Origin: Deltaproteobacteria bacterium
GTDB lineage: Bacteria; Desulfobacterota; Desulfarculia; Adiutricales; Adiutricaceae
Reading direction: 5' to 3'
Assembly (NCBI GenBank): GCA_031269135.1
Contig: JAISZP010000176.1
Span: 1 to 15,242, forward strand
DNA: 15,242 nt
Under the pieces are notes generated by a model. It did no database searches, was not told where the DNA came from, and saw only the letters and a program-made list of their open reading frames with translations. The position numbers and the translations under genes are program-made. The number at the start of each line of letters is the position of its first letter. The first letter of the stretch is position 1. This document shows positions 8,192 to 15,145 of this stretch, one piece after another.

Positions 8192-8656
8192 GCTTGATTT
8201 TTTTGGAACGTTCCCAAGTATGGCGGATTTTCTCGCCTTCAAGTCGGCTAAAAGATCTAATTTAAGTTCTTCCCTCGTTTTTGTGACCAAATAAACCTTG
8301 TGGGAAAACCTGATGGCGCCGGCCGGGCAGGACTCGACGCAGGCCGCGCACAAACAGCACAGCGAAAAGTCGTAGATCCAGGTTTTGGGGTTTTTGCCGC
8401 CTTCGCTTTTCACCACCTTCAAGCAGTTGTCCGGACAGGCCCGCACGCACATCTGGCACGATATGCATTTAGTCGCTCCCGCTTGATCGGGGATCAATTC
8501 CAAGGGGCCTCGGTAAGATTTGAGAATCTCGCTGTCGACGACTTGGCGCGGGTAGTGGACCGTCTTTCGAGGGCTGAATAAAAAACCCCAGGTGATCGAC
8601 ATGCCGACCAAAAGGCTGTAGATGCCTTTAACGTTATCCCATAGAGCACGTAACAT
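8189..8656 (-). CDS. nuoI: NADH-quinone oxidoreductase subunit I (2x[4Fe-4S])
   Basis: The ferredoxin-like peripheral subunit that passes electrons through two [4Fe-4S] clusters toward N2 in NuoB. At 155 residues it shows both CxxCxxCxxxCP motifs: C64, C67, C70, C74 and C100, C103, C106, C110. An N-terminal amphipathic stretch (about 8-28) is expected to lie on the membrane. A lysine-rich tail follows the second cluster motif. With no NuoE/F/G in the operon, NuoI is probably the entry point for electrons from ferredoxin or flavodoxin, as proposed for other complexes of this type. The ribosome site before the ATG is weak (GGGAC, six bases upstream). Tandem-repeat arrays lie on both sides of this gene. 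Confidence 0.97.
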   Translation of the reverse strand: MLRALWDNVKGIYSLLVGMSITWGFLFSPRKTVHYPRQVVDSEILKSYRGPLELIPDQAGATKCISCQMCVRACPDNCLKVVKSEGGKNPKTWIYDFSLCCLCAACVESCPAGAIRFSHKVYLVTKTREELKLDLLADLKARKSAILGNVPKKSS

Positions 8657-8727
8657 GATTGTCCCAATTAACCCAGTTGTGGTCGAAAATATTGAAAAAA
8701 CGCCGCGAAAGTTTTGAGTTTTTGCTT

Positions 8728-8795
8728 CGATATGACCTTGACTACGATATGATCGTTGCCGCGATATGACCTCGACTACGATATCATCTTCGTCA
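8728..8795. repeat. 17-bp tandem repeat at the nuoH stop
   Basis: Four adjacent 17-bp units each begin CGATAT on the plus strand and start at 8728, 8745, 8762 and 8779. Units one and three differ at a single base (CGATATGACCTTGACTA against CGATATGACCTCGACTA). The last three bases of the fourth unit are the nuoH TGA stop. On the coding strand two further units begin with TAG. The array fills half of the nuoH-nuoI spacer. Confidence 0.9.
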
Positions 8796-9767
8796 GGAAA
8801 TAATCTTCATGATGATGGCCGTGAGCCACAGGTTTATTATCGACAGCGGCAAGAGCCACTTCCAGTTGATGTTCAACAACTGGTCGAAACGCACCCTGGG
8901 GAAGGTCCAGCGGATCCACACGATGAAGAACATGACGGCGTAGGCCTTGGCGAACGTCCACCAAAAGCCGTCAAGAAAGGGGCCTTTGTAGCCGCCCAAA
9001 AAGAAGGTGGCGCAAACAAAGGAAACCAAGAGCATATTGGCGTATTCGGACAGAAAGAAAAGAGCGAAACCCATGCCGGAATACTCGGTGTGGAAGCCGG
9101 CGGTGAGTTCGCTTTCAGCCTCCGGCAGGTCGAAGGGGGCGCGGTTGGTTTCGCCGACTAAGCTCACCAGGTAAATGAAGAAGGCCAGAGGCTGGACGAC
9201 GATGTTCCACTGCCATGGCCAAGAGCCTTGCTGGGCGACGATTTCCGAAAGGTTGAGCGAGCCGGACATGAAGACCACGGCCAATAAAGCCATGATCATG
9301 GGTATTTCGTAGGCGACCGATTGAGAAACGGCTCGGGCGGCGCCGAGCAAGCCGTACTTGTTGTTCGACGACCAACCGGCCAAGATGTTGCTTAAAACCC
9401 CAAAACCAGCGAAAGCCAGGATCAGCAGTATGCCGTCGCCTACGCCCAAGCCGGTGAGATAAGGGCCGAAGGGGATGGGCAAAAACAACAGCAAGACCGG
9501 AAAGAAGGCCAGCACGGGGGCGAGGAAAAAAAGTATCCAGTCGATGTTGGCGGGGACGAAGAGTTGTTTGCCTAACAACTTCATCGAATCGCATATCGGC
9601 TGAACCGTTCCTATGGGGCCTACTTCATACGGACCGGGACGGCGTTGGATGAAGCCGGCCACTTTTCTTTCGACGTACACCATGACGACGGCGTTGCCCA
9701 CCATCAGGCCTATGATCAAAAGAACCGCAACTATTATTTGGACAAAGCTTAACAGCGAGAGATCCAT
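8793..9767 (-). CDS. nuoH: NADH-quinone oxidoreductase subunit H
   Basis: The membrane subunit that, with NuoB and NuoD, forms the quinone-access chamber of complex I. At 324 residues it has about eight helices. Family signatures are visible: ERKVAGFIQRRPGP at about 33-46, GPIGTVQPICDSMKLL at 50-65, and the loop VGETNRAPFDLPEAESEL at 204-221 followed by HTEYSG, whose acidic residues line the quinone cavity. The ATG has only a weak upstream motif (TGGGA). The stop codon lies inside the last unit of a 17-bp tandem repeat. Confidence 0.97.
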   Translation of the reverse strand: MDLSLLSFVQIIVAVLLIIGLMVGNAVVMVYVERKVAGFIQRRPGPYEVGPIGTVQPICDSMKLLGKQLFVPANIDWILFFLAPVLAFFPVLLLFLPIPFGPYLTGLGVGDGILLILAFAGFGVLSNILAGWSSNNKYGLLGAARAVSQSVAYEIPMIMALLAVVFMSGSLNLSEIVAQQGSWPWQWNIVVQPLAFFIYLVSLVGETNRAPFDLPEAESELTAGFHTEYSGMGFALFFLSEYANMLLVSFVCATFFLGGYKGPFLDGFWWTFAKAYAVMFFIVWIRWTFPRVRFDQLLNINWKWLLPLSIINLWLTAIIMKIIS

Positions 9768-9797
9768 GTCCCAAAATCCTAAAATGTAAGGTTGTTG

Positions 9798-10991
9798 TTA
9801 CCGATCAACTTCCGGAATGACTAAATCCAAGCTTCCCAGTATGGCCAACGCGTCGGCTAAAAGAGTGCCTTTGGCCGCCTCGGCGAATAAAGACAAGTTG
9901 CTGAAGCCTGGAGCTCTCAATTTGATCCGATACGGGCTTTTGCCGCCGTCGCTGACGATATGGACGCCGACTTGCCCTCTGGCCCCTTCGACCGCGAAGT
10001 AAGTCTCCCCTTTCGGGAGCTTGAAGGTGGCCTTTGGGGCTTTTTCCATCATATATGGACCGCTTGGAAGTTGGGCTAAGGCCTGTTCGATGATGGTCAG
10101 GCTCGTCTCTATTTCCTTGAGGCGCATCATATAACGACCGAAGCAGTCGTCGGAGGGTCCGGTCGGGATGGGGAATTCCAGCTTCGGATAAACGCCGTAA
10201 GGGATATCCCGGCGAGTGTCTCGGGCCAAGCCGGCGGCTCTTAGTATGGGGCCGGTGGCCCCGTAACGCTGGCATAGATCGACCGACATGGGACCTACGC
10301 CTTCCACGCGGCGTCTTAAGATGACGTTGTCGGTGACTAAGCCGGTGTACATCTTAAGGCGTTCGCGCAGGTAAGGTATGAAATCTTTGGTGAGCTTGAT
10401 GAAGCGAGCGTCGATATCGGAGCTTACCCCGCCGAAGCGAAAATAACTCATCGTAAGTCGCGAACCGGTGATTATCTGGAGAATGTCGTTTATCGTTTCT
10501 CGCTCTTCAAAGGCGTACAGTATCGGGGTGACGCCTCCAAGGTCCATGACGAAAGCGCCCCACCACAGAAGATGGGATGAGATTCGGTTAAGTTCGCAGC
10601 TGATAACTCTCAAGTACTCGGCTCTCGGCGGCACCGTCAAACCCGCAAGCTGCTCCACCGCTCCGGCGTAAGCCCAGTTCCAAGAGATGGGATGCAGGTA
10701 GTCGACCCGTCCGGTGTTGGGAATAAACTGCCAGGGAGTTTTCACCTCAGCCATCTTTTCATGCATGCGGTGCAGATACCCCAATACGGGTTCGGCTCTG
10801 ACGACGTATTCCCCGTCCATTTCCGCCAGCACACGTAAAACGCCGTGAGTGGACGGGTGCTGAGGCCCTAAATTTAGAATCACCGTGCCGGGGCGGGCGT
10901 TGCGTTCAAAGTTGTCAGTATAAAAATCGCCAACTACCGTGCCGGGATCGTCTCGGACCCCAAAGGGGTTGATGAAATTAAGGCTGCTCAT
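9798..10991 (-). CDS. nuoD: NADH-quinone oxidoreductase subunit D
   Basis: The 49-kDa-type peripheral subunit, related to the large subunit of [NiFe] hydrogenases, which builds the quinone-reduction site beside N2. It is 397 residues and not fused to NuoC. The N-terminal motif GPQHPSTHG carries H45 and H49, and the DYLHPISWNWAY region carries Y98; known structures place the equivalent His and Tyr at the quinone headgroup. The hydrogenase-type cysteines are absent, as expected. The conserved ending (EVDR) is intact. A CGGAGT ribosome site lies four bases before the ATG. Confidence 0.98.
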   Translation of the reverse strand: MSSLNFINPFGVRDDPGTVVGDFYTDNFERNARPGTVILNLGPQHPSTHGVLRVLAEMDGEYVVRAEPVLGYLHRMHEKMAEVKTPWQFIPNTGRVDYLHPISWNWAYAGAVEQLAGLTVPPRAEYLRVISCELNRISSHLLWWGAFVMDLGGVTPILYAFEERETINDILQIITGSRLTMSYFRFGGVSSDIDARFIKLTKDFIPYLRERLKMYTGLVTDNVILRRRVEGVGPMSVDLCQRYGATGPILRAAGLARDTRRDIPYGVYPKLEFPIPTGPSDDCFGRYMMRLKEIETSLTIIEQALAQLPSGPYMMEKAPKATFKLPKGETYFAVEGARGQVGVHIVSDGGKSPYRIKLRAPGFSNLSLFAEAAKGTLLADALAILGSLDLVIPEVDR

Positions 10992-11044
10992 GATTACTCC
11001 GAAATATGGGCGCTAGCTGTGAACTGTCCGAGCTTTTTCGCCGT

Positions 11045-11587
11045 TTAGGCGTCAGCTTTCGGTTCTTTAGGCGGGTTGATTATGTCCGCCCACTGGGGAT
11101 CTAATATTTCAGGCTTGCCGAATACGCCAAGCAGCGAAAGGGAGGCTAAATTTTTCGGGTCTTTTCGAAGCGGCGGGGGACCTTGCAGATCGTCGGGCAG
11201 CAGCAGCGGCACCAGGTTGGGGTTGTCGACGAATTCAACCCCGAAAAAGTCGAAACTCTCTCTCTCGTGCCACTCGGCCCCTTGGTAGATGGGGTAGAGG
11301 CTGGGGACCTGAGGTTTTTGAGGGTCCAACAATACCCTTAAAGCCAAACGACCCGGCTCTTGGAAGCTGTCGAAGTGGTAGGTGACGAAAAAACCCTCCT
11401 TGGTCTCGATGGTCGAGACGTCAAGAAGGGTGAAGCCGTCGTCGCATAATTGCTTGGCGAAAGTTAAGATGCTTTTCGGGGGCACCACCGCCGACAGCCA
11501 CAGCCCTTCGGTCTTAAAGTCGTGGCGAGAAACTACAAGGGCGCCTGTTTCTTTCCATTGGGCGTGGCGGCCGTCAAGACTGGTCAT
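11045..11587 (-). CDS. nuoC: NADH-quinone oxidoreductase subunit C
   Basis: The 30-kDa-type peripheral subunit that links NuoD to the rest of the hydrophilic arm; it has no redox centre. At 180 residues it is a stand-alone NuoC rather than a NuoCD fusion. The family motif HERESFDFFGVEF (107-119) and the following PDD...PLRKD (131-143) are present. GGAGAG lies six bases before the ATG. A 78-bp gap separates it from the upstream nuoB. Confidence 0.97.
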   Translation of the reverse strand: MTSLDGRHAQWKETGALVVSRHDFKTEGLWLSAVVPPKSILTFAKQLCDDGFTLLDVSTIETKEGFFVTYHFDSFQEPGRLALRVLLDPQKPQVPSLYPIYQGAEWHERESFDFFGVEFVDNPNLVPLLLPDDLQGPPPLRKDPKNLASLSLLGVFGKPEILDPQWADIINPPKEPKADA

Positions 11588-11665
11588 TTTAGGCTCTCCG
11601 AAACGTTACCCGCACTTATGGCCGACCGAGGGTTCAAACCAGCGGGGTTGACTGCGGCATTAAAG

Positions 11666-12232
11666 TTAAGATTGAATGGCGAGAGGACCGTCGGAAGGAA
11701 TCTCTTCCGCCTTCGGCCAAAAACGAAATCCCAGAATCTTTTCCTGGATGGTGAATACGCCTTCCAAGATGGCTTCCGGACGAGGGGGGCAACCCGGCAC
11801 GTATACGTCGACAGGTATGAGTTTGTCCACTCCTTCGACTATTCCATATTGGCCGTCGAATTTGAAGGGGCCTCCGGAGATGGCGCAGTTGCCGCAAGCT
11901 AAGACATATTTTGGGGCAGGCATTTGTTCGTAGAGCCTGACGACCGACGGGGCCATCTTTTTGGAGACGGTTCCGGTGACCATCATCAAGTCGGCTTGTC
12001 TGATCGATGGTCTGAACACTTCAGCCCCGAAACGGGCGATGTCGAAGCGGGCCATGCTGACCGCCATCATCTCGATGGCGCAGCAGGCCAACCCGAAAGT
12101 GACGGGCCATAGCGACATGGCTCGGTTGAAGTCGAAAAACCAGTTCACCGGCTTGATGTTTATCAAGGGCGGGAGGACTTTCGACTTTGCGGGGGTCGGC
12201 TGAGAACTTAATACTGTATCCGGCGAGGCCAT
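11666..12232 (-). CDS. nuoB: NADH-quinone oxidoreductase subunit B (cluster N2)
   Basis: The PSST-type subunit that holds cluster N2, the last [4Fe-4S] centre before quinone. The four ligands are visible: adjacent cysteines C50 and C51 ([10 protein letters not shown]), C116 in CGNCAISGG and C148 in [10 protein letters not shown] longer open frame extends to 12454, but the start at 12232 is preferred: AAGGGAG lies seven bases upstream, the product is then 188 residues with the normal N-terminus, and the longer frame would only run through nuoA. With this start it overlaps the end of nuoA by 25 bp. Confidence 0.97.
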   Translation of the reverse strand: MASPDTVLSSQPTPAKSKVLPPLINIKPVNWFFDFNRAMSLWPVTFGLACCAIEMMAVSMARFDIARFGAEVFRPSIRQADLMMVTGTVSKKMAPSVVRLYEQMPAPKYVLACGNCAISGGPFKFDGQYGIVEGVDKLIPVDVYVPGCPPRPEAILEGVFTIQEKILGFRFWPKAEEIPSDGPLAIQS

Positions 12233-12588
12233 TTGAAAACTCCCTTGAAGTGGAAGTAGATTATCGCCAATAAGACGAAGAAGAGGAAGAAGCTCAGTTC
12301 GACCAGAGGGAACCAGCCCGGCAAAAACTTGAAGCTGACTCCGACCGGGTATAGGTAGAGTATGTCCACGTCGAAGGCGATGAATATAAGAGCATAAATG
12401 TGGTAGTTGAAGCTGAAATGATCCCAGGCCCGTCCGTAAGGTTTGACGCCGCATTCGTAAGGCATCTTGTAGTCGCCGCCTTTGTTGCGAGGGGCGATTA
12501 AGGCGGCGATGACGAGCGGCGAAGCGGCAAAGATGACCGCCGCCACCAAAAAGACTATGATGGCCAGATGGAGGGAGTCGAAAACCAT
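12208..12588 (-). CDS. nuoA: NADH-quinone oxidoreductase subunit A
   Basis: A three-helix membrane subunit at the heel of complex I and the first gene of the operon. It is 126 residues. The long loop after helix 1 contains YECGVKP with C46, the conserved cysteine known from ND3. The second helix carries the acidic motif [10 protein letters not shown] (72-81). AAGGTGAG precedes the ATG by three bases. The promoter lies about 220 bp upstream, so the mRNA has a long leader. Confidence 0.97.
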   Translation of the reverse strand: MVFDSLHLAIIVFLVAAVIFAASPLVIAALIAPRNKGGDYKMPYECGVKPYGRAWDHFSFNYHIYALIFIAFDVDILYLYPVGVSFKFLPGWFPLVELSFFLFFVLLAIIYFHFKGVFKWPRRIQY

Positions 12589-12802
12589 TTACTCACCTTT
12601 AAAAAAGATAGATCGGCTCATCTAGGAGAAAAAGTTTAGAAAAAATTGCTCAAAATAAACGGTTTTAATTTAAAACTTCAAGTTCGAAAGGCTCATGGCG
12701 GGGTTGATGCGCGTTCAGCGAAACACGAATCGTCATCGAGCGAACAGACTTGTTCGCGACTGAACTTGCCCCACCCAGCCGAATATGGATGTCACTGGGT
12801 TG
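12589..12802 (-). promoter_or_regulatory. Structured 5' leader of the nuo operon
   Basis: About 210 nt lie between the predicted transcription start and nuoA, with no credible ORF. Inverted repeats visible in the RNA sense are ACCCAG/CTGGGT near the 5' end, a GCGAACA/TGTTCGC hairpin with a 4-nt loop (12740-12757), an outer GTTCAG/CTGAAC pair that could compete with it, and a GTTTTAA-A-TTAAAAC palindrome at 12662-12676. No T-run terminator and no riboswitch class I recognise. This could be an untranslated regulatory leader, but the structure is modest and unproven. Confidence 0.45.
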
Positions 12803-12808
12803 CAGGAA

Positions 12809-12837
12809 AGTATAAGGGAAGCCAAAAATTTTGTCAA
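12809..12837 (-). promoter_or_regulatory. Sigma70-type promoter of the nuo operon
   Basis: On the minus strand a perfect -35 TTGACA (12832-12837) is followed by a 17-bp spacer and a -10 TATACT (12809-12814), matching consensus at 11 of 12 positions. Transcription would start near 12802. A small CAAAA-A-TTTTG palindrome (12823-12833) overlaps the edge of the -35 box and could be an operator, though it may be chance in A+T-rich sequence. Confidence 0.85.
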
Positions 12838-13154
12838 GTTATAATTTTGATTGAAGGCGAGGAATCAAGCCGGTTTGCCTAGTCTATGACGAGATAAGGG
12901 CTACGGTATTTAAATGTAGCGCCGAGGTGAAACGGAGTGGTTTTTTTTGAATAAAAAAGATTGAGAACGCTGATATATTGAATAATCACCTTTTTAGATA
13001 CGTTAAATAGTGGGCTGTATTATGATGATATGTGCTTGTCGCCTATGAATACTCTGGTTGAATATTGTGATTTTAATGGAAATGGCCTAGTCGCCGGAGC
13101 TTCAAGCTCGGTCGACTAGGCAAAAGTGGCGGGTTAACGGCGGAGTTTTGCGGG
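12838..13154. other. Gene-free A+T-rich stretch between the transposase-like gene and the nuo promoter
   Basis: I see no ORF with a plausible start and no tRNA. Contents are scattered A and T runs (for example eight Ts at 12942-12949), one strong palindrome described separately, and a duplicated TAACCCGC on the minus strand at the stop of the transposase-like gene and 21 bp further on. No clear intrinsic terminator for the upstream genes was found. Confidence 0.6.
13085..13121. repeat. 37-bp near-perfect palindrome
   Basis: Arms of 18 bp (GCCTAGTCG...GAGCTT against AAGCTC...CGACTAGGC) with two internal mismatches around one central base. It lies 33 bp after the stop of the transposase-like gene. 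Neither strand has a proper T run after it, so it is a poor fit to a standard intrinsic terminator. It could be a Rho-assisted terminator, an mRNA-end stabiliser, a repetitive palindromic element or a protein-binding site. Confidence 0.75.
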
Positions 13155-14384
13155 TTACATCGAAACGGTGGGTAAGTTACGGTTGTTATAGACCGTATTG
13201 AGGCGGTAGGAACCGAAAGAATCAGGGTTGATGGTGAAATTCCAGTCGCCGTGAAATTCCGAAGGAAAGACGAACAAGTTCATCGTATCCTCGGCGTCGT
13301 CTCTTGAGGACTGGAAATGAGTGTGGTCGAGTCTTAGACCCAAGGCCATGGTCCGCACCTCTTTGGGAGGGCAGATTATCCTCGCCGATATCTCGTGGTC
13401 TTTTTCTCCTTCTCCCAACCAATGGGAGGTGACGAAGGAAAATAGTCTCTGACTGGGAACGTTCCACTTGGCGGTGCCTTGCGGGAATCGTGAGAATTCA
13501 ACCGGAAGGCCGATGGCGTTGGAGAGCTTTTGAAGCTCAATCTTCCAGCGAGTCCTCTGAGGAGCTCCCAACCCGTCGGCCGTGACGAACAGGCGCTTGG
13601 CCTTCGGGAAGAACTCCTGACCCTCGATCTGCCACCAGCCGAAGATGGAGTCGGCGGTGAAGGTGCTGGGTTCGATGGCGGTCTCGACGTTTACGGAATT
13701 TCTGGCCAGCAGAGGATCGTAAATGCCGGTCGGGTAGCGCCCTAAAGCGAGTTGGTCTCCGCCGAGGGAACCAGAACCCATGAAACGATCGCCGGAGACC
13801 GAAGAGACGAAGGCTGATTCCCTGCGGCGCGTTTCAATGGCGATGACCGGCTCTCCTTGATTGACCCTGTCGATGACTCGGTTGTTGATGTACTTGAACT
13901 GAGACCTGCGATCGGGGTGCACGTTGTTGTCGTCGTTGCGGCGGGTTCCTTGGAGGCAAAAGCCGTTTTGACGGAGGATCTGAGCCACTTTCTCATGGCT
14001 GATGCGGTGCTTTCTCTCAGTCAGTTCTTTGGCTAACTTCCTAGTACTCTTGGTAGTCCACAGAAGGGTCGGATTGCTTTCAGAGTCTGTGGATTCCCGT
14101 AAAAGGGTTTCTAAAGACGCCCAAATCCCAGGGTCAATCCGCTCGACTCTCGGCCTTCCGGCGCCGGCTCTTCTGGTTTTGCCGTGAGGCAAGGGGGCTT
14201 CGTCAAGCTCTTTGATCCCTTTGGTGATGGTTACCCGCGAAAGACCGCAAGCCCGGCTGACCATTGAAATGCCTTTGCGACCGATGCGCCTTGCTTCGCT
14301 TGCGGCGACCAGACGCCTCTCACGTTCGCCCAAGTGGGGCCAGACGTTATTGAACATCTTCCAGAGCGCTAATTCAGTTTCCAT
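13155..14384 (-). CDS. ISAzo13-family transposase relative, catalytic triad lost
   Basis: A 409-residue protein that matches the ISAzo13 (Rhodopirellula-type) DDE transposase fold along its whole length. It has an HTH at about 38-60, GAGRPR, LLWTTKSTRKLAKEL (107-121), ISHEKVAQIL, HPDRRSQFKYIN, YPTGIYD, FFPKAKRLFVTAD, RLFSFV and FHGDWNFTINP. From memory, active members have VISVDTKKKE, ADGGGSNG and KWNKIEHRLF. Here these read VIAIETRRRE (D to E184), TADGLGAPQR (D270 kept) and KWNVPSQRLF (E to S311), and the HDF motif reads GDQ. The frame is intact and AAAGGAAG precedes the ATG. No terminal inverted repeats or target duplication were seen, and composition matches its neighbours. It is best read as an immobile, possibly domesticated DNA-binding protein. 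An old element not yet broken by stop codons is the alternative. Confidence 0.85.
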   Translation of the reverse strand: METELALWKMFNNVWPHLGERERRLVAASEARRIGRKGISMVSRACGLSRVTITKGIKELDEAPLPHGKTRRAGAGRPRVERIDPGIWASLETLLRESTDSESNPTLLWTTKSTRKLAKELTERKHRISHEKVAQILRQNGFCLQGTRRNDDNNVHPDRRSQFKYINNRVIDRVNQGEPVIAIETRRRESAFVSSVSGDRFMGSGSLGGDQLALGRYPTGIYDPLLARNSVNVETAIEPSTFTADSIFGWWQIEGQEFFPKAKRLFVTADGLGAPQRTRWKIELQKLSNAIGLPVEFSRFPQGTAKWNVPSQRLFSFVTSHWLGEGEKDHEISARIICPPKEVRTMALGLRLDHTHFQSSRDDAEDTMNLFVFPSEFHGDWNFTINPDSFGSYRLNTVYNNRNLPTVSM

Positions 14385-14449
14385 CTTTTACTTCCTTTTC
14401 GTAACCCTATTTTTTCGACGGACCAACTATTTAAGGTTGATCATTAAGG

Positions 14450-14896
14450 TCATATAGCAGCCGCCACCGCTTGGCCCCAAGTTTTGATGGCCTCGGCGGA
14501 ATCGCCAGGATCGCCGTTGATTTTGAGCTTTCCGCCGATGACGTTCGAGCCTAAAGCCGTCAGTTTATCGGTAATGGCGTCGACGGCGCCGCAGAAATGC
14601 GTGTAATCTTCATCTCCGCAACCAAAGACCGCCGTCTTGACCCCTGAGGCCCCAATGGAATCAAAGGCCTCAAATAGGGGAATGAAGTCGTCTTGGAGCT
14701 CAATTTCATCTTGACCCCAGGTCGAGCAACCAAAAAGGACGAGGTCTTTTCCGGCGCATAGACCGGAAGGCGAAATGCTGCCGGCCTTGACGGATTCGAC
14801 GGTATGTCCTTTGGCTTTGATTTGTTCGCTGAGTTGACCAGCTACCCATTCGGTATTGCCTGTGGTTGAGCCATAGACGATTAAAACGTTAGCCAT
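14450..14896 (-). CDS. Flavodoxin
   Basis: A small FMN-binding electron carrier, 148 residues, the length of Desulfovibrio flavodoxin. The phosphate-binding loop GSTTGNTE is at 9-16. W60 in CSTWG and Y98 in GDEDY occupy the positions that sandwich the flavin in Desulfovibrio vulgaris flavodoxin. ELQDDFIPLFE and FCGAVDAI are further family hallmarks. AAGGGAG lies eight bases before the ATG. It could replace ferredoxin as a low-potential carrier and might feed the NuoE/F/G-less complex I encoded nearby (inference). There is no clear terminator in the 65 bp before the transposase-like gene, so the two may be co-transcribed. Confidence 0.96.
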   Translation of the reverse strand: MANVLIVYGSTTGNTEWVAGQLSEQIKAKGHTVESVKAGSISPSGLCAGKDLVLFGCSTWGQDEIELQDDFIPLFEAFDSIGASGVKTAVFGCGDEDYTHFCGAVDAITDKLTALGSNVIGGKLKINGDPGDSAEAIKTWGQAVAAAI

Positions 14897-14915
14897 TGAA
14901 AAATCTCCCTTAATT

Positions 14916-14933
14916 CGGCTCTTTAGAGAGCCG
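14916..14933 (-). promoter_or_regulatory. Hairpin in the flavodoxin leader
   Basis: A perfect 7-bp stem CGGCTCT/AGAGCCG with a 4-nt loop ends ten bases before the AAGGGAG ribosome site. In the mRNA it would sit just upstream of the Shine-Dalgarno sequence without covering it, so stabilising the message or tuning initiation is possible. There is no T run after it. Confidence 0.55.
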
Positions 14934-14953
14934 TTGATTACCTAGCAAGGTAG

Positions 14954-14982
14954 GTTATAAATTAGGCACGTCGATAGATTAA
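14954..14982 (-). promoter_or_regulatory. Tentative flavodoxin promoter
   Basis: On the minus strand a -10 TATAAC (14954-14959) lies 17 bp from a weak -35 TTAATC (14977-14982). Immediately upstream, TGAGAATCAATTATG (14983-14997) vaguely resembles a Fur box, which would suit a gene often induced by iron limitation, but it fits only with a one-base insertion. An alternative pair, TTGCAA-17-TAATCT, overlaps this region. Confidence 0.35.
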
Positions 14983-15145
14983 CATAATTGATTCTCAGTT
15001 GCAATAGAAAACGGACAAACTTTCAATAGAGTGAAGAAAAAATTTATTAATATTATTCGGTGCTTACATTTTTACCTGCGAGGCGGCTAAGTTTTTTGGG
15101 CGAGATAAGAGGATTTTTTTTGGAAATTTTGCTGGTTTAGAAGAT

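Noticed and set aside
12233..12454. Extended N-terminus of nuoB
   Set aside because: The extra 74 residues are an out-of-frame reading of nuoA with no homology, and a good ribosome site precedes the ATG at 12232.
12646..12882. Plus-strand 78-codon frame upstream of nuoA
   Set aside because: It covers the nuo promoter and leader, has no ribosome site and a low-complexity product.
13152..14406. GGGTTAC/GTAACCC as terminal inverted repeats of an insertion sequence
   Set aside because: Only 7 bp match, the left copy overlaps the stop codon, and no flanking target duplication was seen. A match this short is likely by chance.
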